Origin: Asterella californica
Lineage: Eukaryota > Streptophyta > Marchantiopsida > Marchantiales > Aytoniaceae
Direction of reading: 5' to 3'
Assembly: GCA_036924285.1 (NCBI GenBank)
Contig: JAYKYS010000018.1
Coordinates: 6,262,001 to 6,326,000 of the forward strand
DNA length: 64,000 bases
Shown: one piece after another, positions 58,473 to 64,000 of the stretch
Layout of the letters: every line of letters begins with the position of its first letter
How positions within the stretch are numbered: position 1 is the first letter of the stretch
The notes under the pieces: model-generated
What the model saw: the letters and a program-made list of their open reading frames with translations, nothing else
What the model was told of the DNA's origin: nothing
Database searches by the model: none
Position numbers and translations under genes: made by a program

Positions 58473-59406
58473 AGTGTGTTTCCTGTATTTCCTGCTGCGT
58501 AGCCTTCCGCTAGTTTCGAAATTTCAGAGCGTTACATACAATAAATTCACTCGCTTCTGCTGCTTGTTTCTCCACTTATCGGCCTGAATGGTAACATAGT
58601 CACCAATTGCCTTGTTGTTTCGAGTGGCAATGCGGTATGAATGATAACAAATCAAGTTCATCGCAATCTTTCAGTGAAGTTCGCTGCGGTTTGAATGCTT
58701 ACATCGCCATATTTCTGTGAAGTTCGCTGCGATTTTCGAGTGCTAACATCGTAAACTTTTTGTATGGCTGCGTGTTGGGCCTTCGCAACTGAGCAATTTA
58801 TAGCACTTGTACTAAGGCTGCGTGGAAGCCTTAGTGCGATCATGGGAGCGAGTCTCCCTCCCAGCCTATCGTTTCCAGAGTGTAAACTCGCTGCGAGCTA
58901 AACCAGATTGCATTCGATTTTTTTGGAATCACTCTACTTGGTGCGAGTCCCCCCTCCCAGCCTCTCTGCTTCACCTTGTGTTGTGCTTCACCTTGTGCTG
59001 TGCAAAACTGCTCGCCTGGACTTCGCCGCTGCTGTAATCGTCGGATCGCTGCTGTTATCGTGGAATATTGTGGGCTCATGGGTCCGTTCGATAAGATTTT
59101 CCTGATTTCTTTATCGGCTTGTCATCGTCGTAGTCTGCTGGTTGTAGTCGCAGGGTCGCGAGGCGTCTTCACGTTGTGGGAGCTTGGAATCGATGCTTAT
59201 CTATATTTTACTATCGGCTCGCTTCCCGCTTTGCTTTCGGCTCAATCCTGAACTCGCTTTCCGCTTTGCTTTCGGCTCAATTTGACAATCGGCTCGCTTT
59301 CCAGCTTTGTTTTCGGCAATCGATTACTATCTGCTGAATATGCTAAGCTTTCTCCTCAAATTGAGTCGACTTGCTTGCTGGGCTGCCCTTCGTGGTCACC
59401 GAGGCG

Positions 59407-59859
59407 ATGGACGCAGCTGAGGAGACGTCGGCTGAGGTAGCAGTGGACCTGGAAACGGTGCTTGCTGCACCTTCGTGTATTATTTTCGAAGTAATTACCA
59501 GTGGCTCGGACTCGGAGTATGAGCGTTGGACTTTCGATCGAGGCCGAATCCAAGACATCAGGCGGTACAGTGTAGCGAGGATTCGGGAGGAATTCTCCAC
59601 CTGATACCAAACTTGCCTCGACTGGCACTCTGAAGCTGACCGAGTTCAAGAGGAAGTCCCTTATGACAACGTAAGCGACTTGTTTATGAGTATTGTAGCT
59701 AGCTTTGGGAATCCTGGCCATCGATTGAAGCGAGAAGCTGCAAAGCAGCAATTATTGTATCTGTTTGGAGTCCCATCGCTGCAGTTTGTGGATGAAGAGC
59801 TAATTGAGGCGCTACACTGTGAATTTCTGTGTCCATCCTCTTGCAATACCTGTGCATAG
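59407..59859 (+). pseudogene. third Harbinger ORF, function unknown
   Basis: From the ATG at 59407 one frame runs 151 codons to TAG at 59857, broken only by TGA at 59602-59604. It opens MDAADEETS-like acidic text (MDAAEETSAEVAVDLETVLA) and contains SGSDSEYERWTFDRGRIQDI. After the stop come LDWHSEADRVQEEVPYDNV, GNPGHRLKREAAKQQLLYL and LHCEFLCPSSCNTC. I recognise no domain. A single stop in an otherwise open, protein-like frame in the same strand as the other two genes suggests a former accessory gene or a captured host exon. Confidence 0.5.
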
Positions 59860-59889
59860 AAACGAAGTGTACTGTATATAGTTTCATCC

Positions 59890-60145
59890 CATCGCAGCCA
59901 CGAGGAGTGTACAGAGTTTCGCTGTAGTATCGCAGCCACGAGGAGTGTATAAACGAGGAGTTAAACGTGTTTTGCTTAAACAAAACAGTCACGAGGAGTG
60001 TATATGGCGTGGCTGTAAGGGGTTATCGGCCTTCACTGAAACAAAGCATCTGTTTTCGGCTTTCGTTAGAACTTCGCAGCCACGACGACTGTATATGGCG
60101 TGGCTGTAAGGGGTTATCGGCCTGAGCTGAAATAAAGCATCTGTT
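59890..60145 (+). repeat. Harbinger subterminal repeats, CAGCCACGAGGAGTGTAT unit
   Basis: CAGCCACGAGGAGTGTA recurs at about 59896, 59933 and 59987 (first base changed) and as CAGCCACGACGACTGTA near 60078. GGCGTGGCTGTAAGGGGTTA occurs twice, near 60006 and 60096, forming a roughly 90-bp duplication. Confidence 0.75.
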
Positions 60146-60360
60146 TTCGTTCGATCTTTGAATTCGAGTTTCAGAATAAAAGTTCACCTCACTTTTCATA
60201 TCAGAGGTTTTCAGTGAACTTTCTTTTTTCCTTGCGAAGTTACCTTTAAAGAGTATGTGAATTCGAGATTCTCCTATAAATTCTCACTTCATCAAACTCT
60301 ATCAATCACATCGGTAAACTACTTGTTGACCTTGCGAAGTTTCCTTCAGTTTTATAGAGG

Positions 60361-60830
60361 GCGAAGGTAAGGAGCTCGCACTCGGAAAGCGGTAAGGAGC
60401 TCGCTATCGGCCTAGCAGTAAGAAAACATAGCTCTCGGAAGGTGGTAAGGAGCTCGCTATCGACCAGGGCAATGAATTTGAGTCTCGGAGGTGCGGTAAA
60501 GAGCTCGCACTCGGAAAGCGGTAAGGAGCTCGCTATCGGCCTAGCAGTAAGGAAACATAGCTCTCGGAAGGCGGTAAGGAGCTCGCTATCGGCCAGGGCA
60601 AAGAATTCGAGTTTCGGAAAGCGGTAAGGAGTAGGGTATCGGCCTAGCAGTAAGAAATTCAAGTTTCGGAAAGCGGTAAGGAGTAGGCTATCGGCCTAGC
60701 AGTAAGAAATTCGAGTTTCGGAAAGCGGTAAGGAGCTCGCTATCGGCCTAGCAGTAAGAAATTCGAGTTTCGGAAAGCGGTAAGGAGCTCGCTATCGGCC
60801 TAGCAGTAAGAAATTCGAGTCTCAGAAAGC
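60361..60830 (+). repeat. Harbinger internal minisatellite, about 52-60 bp unit
   Basis: Eight or so units of CGGTAAGGAGCTCGCTATCGG plus CCTAGCAGTAAGAAATTCGA and TTTCGGAAAG. The last four (60640-60830) are nearly identical and 59-60 bp apart; earlier ones vary. No continuous reading frame is conserved. Confidence 0.85.
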
Positions 60831-60832
60831 GG

Positions 60833-60868
60833 TAACGATGGTGACTCGTTAACGAGTCACCATCGTTA
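60833..60868. repeat. perfect 36-bp palindrome
   Basis: TAACGATGGTGACTCGTT and its exact complement, centred at GTT/AAC, directly after the minisatellite and about 270 bp inside the right Harbinger end. The word GAGTCACCATC occurs again at 60871. Confidence 0.85.
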
Positions 60869-61137
60869 AGGAGTCACCATCAACATATTTTCCCGCGAAC
60901 ACGTCCCTGTATACACGTCGTCTCTACACGTGGCACACTTGAGAGACTTTGGCGCGTTCGTTTGTACCAACACTCGAATTTATTGCCCTAAACTGCAGAC
61001 TACAGTGCGGAGACAAACGTCGAAACTGCGCCCTCTTAGATGAAAATGCGGAGGATCGGCGAAACCAAAATGCGCCGTAAATATCAGAAACTGCGAGGGG
61101 AAATGGGACTGAAACTGTAGGTGCAGAGGTGCTCTAA

Positions 61138-61185
61138 GGTTCAAACCCTCCTCCTTTCAGTTGGAGGTGCTGCAAAAAGATGCTG
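61138..61185 (+). repeat. SINE, right half displaced by Harbinger
   Basis: GGTTCAAACCCTCCTCC and CAGTTGGAGGTG match the B-box half of the 19572-19655 SINE (GGTTCAAATCCTCCTGC, CTGTTGGAAGTG). Confidence 0.75.
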
Positions 61186-61399
61186 TTGTGTGAATCTGAT
61201 CATGGTAACGTTGAGATTATCCATAAATCACAACTTTACCATGCCCCTTGAAGAAATAAAAATGGACATGATAAAAACTTTACCTCTTATAACCTCAATG
61301 TTGATCTCTAGCCCTAATCCTACTACTAGTTCCAGAATTTCTCCCCGGAACTACTAGTAGGAAGAACTTGTCCCAGATTGCAAAGAATAACCTGTGTAG

Positions 61400-61417
61400 T
61401 ATATATATATATATATA
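61400..61417. repeat. TA microsatellite
   Basis: About nine uninterrupted TA units. Confidence 0.8.
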
Positions 61418-61847
61418 GAAGGTAAACAATATTTTTCCTCGTGGAATGGTTTGATTTTAAATTAAAACACACTTAAAGAAAATTTATTTTTTGTTGATAA
61501 CCATAGCTTTTATAATGGTTCCAGAACATCTTGTAGCACTTCGTTTATGGTGGTCTTCAGCCAAGTGCAAACCAGACCCAAGCAAAATACATTGTATAAA
61601 TATAATGTGAATGTTGCAGACTATTCTAAAACAGATTCTTTGCAAAAAAAGAAAAATATGCAAAGCTTTGTTCTTTACAGTTCCTGACAGCTGAACCAGT
61701 TTCATTTAGATATCTTTTATTTCTTCGCGTATGCAAAGTGAACGTTTATTCGAAATAGGTTGCCAGCAGTAAGAGGATCAGACTTTAGCCCCTTGTTTGC
61801 GTTTTTCCTTTTCTTTTCTCTGATTTGGATGCATACTTTAGACTATA

Positions 61848-62176
61848 ATAGCATCTCCCCCCGTATAGAGATAAATATCTCTTTATCTCTAATTTATAGA
61901 TGAAGAGTAAAATATCCTTATCTTTAAGAGAAAAATATCTCATCGCATTTTTAATTGGATTTCTAAAGAATATCAAAAACTCAAACCTTTTCGAAACTAC
62001 CAAGAACTGGTTGATATGGGATCAACGGATCTTTATTGCAATCTTCAAGTTAGAGAAGTGCAGTAACTTTTAAAGAATTTCATAAACTAAAAACTAGTAT
62101 AAAGATCAGCGGTGGGAAAGTTTTCCTCTAACTGGTTAGAGGAGCCTTTAAATACCCGCGGTGGAGATGCTCTTAG
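61848..62176. mobile_element. possible Tourist-like MITE
   Basis: TAGCATCTCCCCCCG near 61849 and CGCGGTGGAGATGCT near 62158 are inverted counterparts of the GAGCATCTCC tip seen at 27004-27411. The interior is AT-rich with no ORF. Flanks read TAA on the left and TTA on the right, so a clean duplication is not shown. Confidence 0.45.
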
Positions 62177-62640
62177 GTCTAGAAGTTTAAGGTTTTGCCA
62201 AAGATGAAGATTGAAATTCAAAGTAACGTCCATTTGAATACAGAACTTAGGTGTTTTATTTGGATAACTTGTCTAGAGAAGTAGCTTAGAATTTACTTGG
62301 AAATGTTTGACGGGTGACAAGGAACCTCCTCGATATAATATTTTCTTTCCCGTTCAGGAAGTGTATACTATAAAGATAAGTTTACGTTTGGCTTTGGGAC
62401 ATGCTTTCACTTTCTTTCCTTTTTCTTTTCTTTCATTCATAAACAGAATATATACTAACTATTGAGAGTAAAATGGTATCTATATATTCATAAGAATTTA
62501 GGTTTAACAACTGAAATTTTAGAAGTAGTGTCCTCATATATCTTAAACTTTTAAGAAAATGCCCATATTAGAAAATTTTCTTTTTATACAACGTAATATA
62601 ACACATACGCTTTGTATCTGAATATAACGTCTGCTAGCAT
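62177..62640. other. AT-rich intergenic DNA, no gene seen
   Basis: No motifs or element ends recognised. Confidence 0.4.
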
Positions 62641-62787
62641 ACTATTTATAACGCATAAGTGTTGTGTTTGGAGGAAGGACGTTAGCTGCGACAAAATCAT
62701 TTAGACGGGAGAAAGCTCCAGAAGAACCTTGTGCGTGCTCCATAGGGTCCATAGGCCTCATGTGCTTTTCGACGAGGTAAGGCGTGT

Positions 62788-63186
62788 ATGTTGTCCACCT
62801 CGCCTGTTGTTTTAGCGGATATAGTTGGCTTTGGCAGGATGACATCTGACACAGATCGGTGCTTTCCACTGCAGGCATACAGGAACCGGACAGCACCTAT
62901 GCCGCTACCCTCGTCAGAACAAAGCGGTCGTTATGATGATGGTCTGCCTCCTTGGACTGGCCATGCGGATCATATGTTTCATAAGCCCTTTGCTACGCGT
63001 CGTGCGTGGAGGATGGATCTTGAGCTCCGAATGAGTACTCCCATGGATTTGCCATACTCCAGAGGGTGCAGTCAGGCAATAATAACCGCCTCAGTCAACG
63101 ATGTCACGTTGAACAGCATCCAGAATGTAGTGTCATCCCAAGAATATTTCATTGCGGGCAAGGCGAATGCGAACAATCAACTTTAA
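62788..63186 (+). CDS. unidentified open frame, doubtful
   Basis: A 132-codon frame, GC-richer than the DNA around it, with no signal peptide, repeat or domain I can name. A competing minus frame (62896-62642) overlaps its start. It may be one exon of an unknown gene or chance. Confidence 0.2.
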   Translation: MLSTSPVVLADIVGFGRMTSDTDRCFPLQAYRNRTAPMPLPSSEQSGRYDDGLPPWTGHADHMFHKPFATRRAWRMDLELRMSTPMDLPYSRGCSQAIITASVNDVTLNSIQNVVSSQEYFIAGKANANNQL

Positions 63187-63266
63187 ATTTGTGAATCGCA
63201 CCTCACCTGATAGTGACGCCCTTTGACGCGCACCCCGCGGATCATAGTAGGATGTGCGTCACTGTG

Positions 63267-63334
63267 CCGTAACTGACGTTTTGTCCTCAGAAGTCATAAA
63301 CCGTAACTGACGTTTTGTCCTGGGAAATCATAAA
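63267..63334. repeat. 34-bp tandem duplication
   Basis: CCGTAACTGACGTTTTGTCC starts two adjacent 34-bp units (63267-63300 and 63301-63334) that differ at three positions by eye. Confidence 0.8.
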
Positions 63335-64000
63335 GCGTTTCCAGACGGGGTCGGTGACTGTCAAATCTCACATACGCGGGGCATCGCACGCGTACACAGA
63401 TAGGTGATGCATCCAGTTCTTACGTGCTTCACACCGGGAGAAGTTAGTCACCGTAGACTGCCCATTGCTTTAGCTTTTAGTGATTCTGTTTTGAAAGGGA
63501 TGACAGGTTGTGGGTAGTCCTCCATTTTTCGGCCGTGAGCACGTAATTCTAAGTCTGAAGTTAGACGCGGTTCTCAATCAACTGAAACTGCCTCCGCTAG
63601 AACGTTTACTGTCTTCCCTCACGAACACAGTACATGAACCAATCTATGCCCCCGGCCATTTCTACTTTCCACCGCTTTTAGATCAAACTTTCCGTACACT
63701 TCTGAAGTTGTTACAACCAAGTCGTCAACACCATCCTTTACTTCTCAAATCTCGAGATTATGTATCAAGGACAAACGAGCTCAGTCGAAATGTTCCCAGT
63801 TTCCGGATAGGCAAGATGACTATCAGAAATTTAAGTGCTTCCCATATTCTCTCTTTTAACCATGATCTTCGCGAGAGTGGCGGATCTGCCCAATTCCCTT
63901 TCTATGGCTCCAGAATGAGGTCACGATCAAAAATATATGGTCCAGGTATACTCGTGCACTTCATCGGCCATGGAGGGAATAAGATCCATCCTGCTAGGTA
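63335..64000. other. no recognisable gene
   Basis: No ORF with motifs and no element ends before the window stops. Confidence 0.4.

Larger units (their letters stand above)
55097..61134 (+). mobile_element. full-length PIF/Harbinger transposon, 6.04 kb
   Basis: Terminal repeats of 26 bp match at 23 positions: left GAGCTGCTCTGCACCCACAG and right, complemented, GAGCACCTCTGCACCTACAG, both continuing TTTCAG. The TAA duplication flanks it (55094-55096 and 61135-61137). Inside are a Myb-like ORF, a DDE transposase with two premature stops, a third ORF and two blocks of tandem repeats. The flanks rejoin into a SINE known from 19572-19655, which independently confirms the borders. Confidence 0.93.

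Noticed and set aside
60361..60830. CRISPR-like array
   Set aside because: The units are contiguous and similar throughout, without unique spacers, in a eukaryotic transposon; it is a minisatellite.

Overview
This is a nuclear genomic window from a land plant. Two spliced genes are typical plant housekeeping genes: a plastid-type shikimate kinase (13848-17080, + strand) and a DUF616/MUCI70-like Golgi glycosyltransferase (28775-33161, - strand). Their introns are a few hundred bases long with ordinary GT/AG ends. The rest is AT-rich intergenic DNA filled with transposable elements in different stages of decay. The presence of an RLE-type non-LTR retrotransposon, which I do not associate with flowering plants, hints at a non-seed plant such as a bryophyte or lycophyte, but that is only an inference.

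Layout. 1-8.4 kb: AT-rich DNA with a short tandem repeat, copies of a double-hairpin repeat family and a decayed 3' fragment (about 7.39-7.96 kb) of the non-LTR family. 8.38-10.75 kb: a Copia element with both LTRs, PBS, PPT and a 5-bp target duplication, internally deleted and frame-broken. About 11.03-11.79 kb (-): a fragment that may come from a rolling-circle (Replitron-like) replicase. 13.85-17.08 kb: shikimate kinase. 17.85-18.37 kb: a fold-back, Mutator-like non-autonomous element with a ~10-bp target duplication. 19.2-19.65 kb: tandem 3' tails of the non-LTR family beside a tRNA-derived SINE. 22.6-24.7 kb: a second, more decayed Copia pol with PPT and presumptive 3' LTR. 27.00-27.41 kb: a Tourist-like MITE with TAA target duplication.

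28.8-33.2 kb: the nine-exon DUF616 gene, whose reading frame can be followed exactly from start to stop (571 codons). 35.9-40.0 kb: a nested pair, in which a 3.7-kb non-LTR retrotransposon with an uninterrupted 1069-aa ORF (zinc finger, reverse transcriptase, CCHC, restriction-like endonuclease) sits inside the left arm of a ~375-bp inverted-repeat element. 45.3-53.7 kb: a SINE and a dense cluster of double-hairpin repeats. 55.10-61.13 kb: a full-length 6.04-kb PIF/Harbinger transposon (Myb-like ORF, transposase with two in-frame TGA codons, a third ORF of unknown role, internal minisatellites, terminal inverted repeats, TAA duplication). It has landed in the middle of a tRNA-derived SINE, and the two halves of that SINE flank it exactly.

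The two host genes have no visible functional link. Mobile parts interact: Harbinger into SINE, non-LTR into inverted-repeat element, Copia into a direct repeat. The most noteworthy items are the intact RLE-type retrotransposon with its local relatives, and the double-hairpin repeat family.
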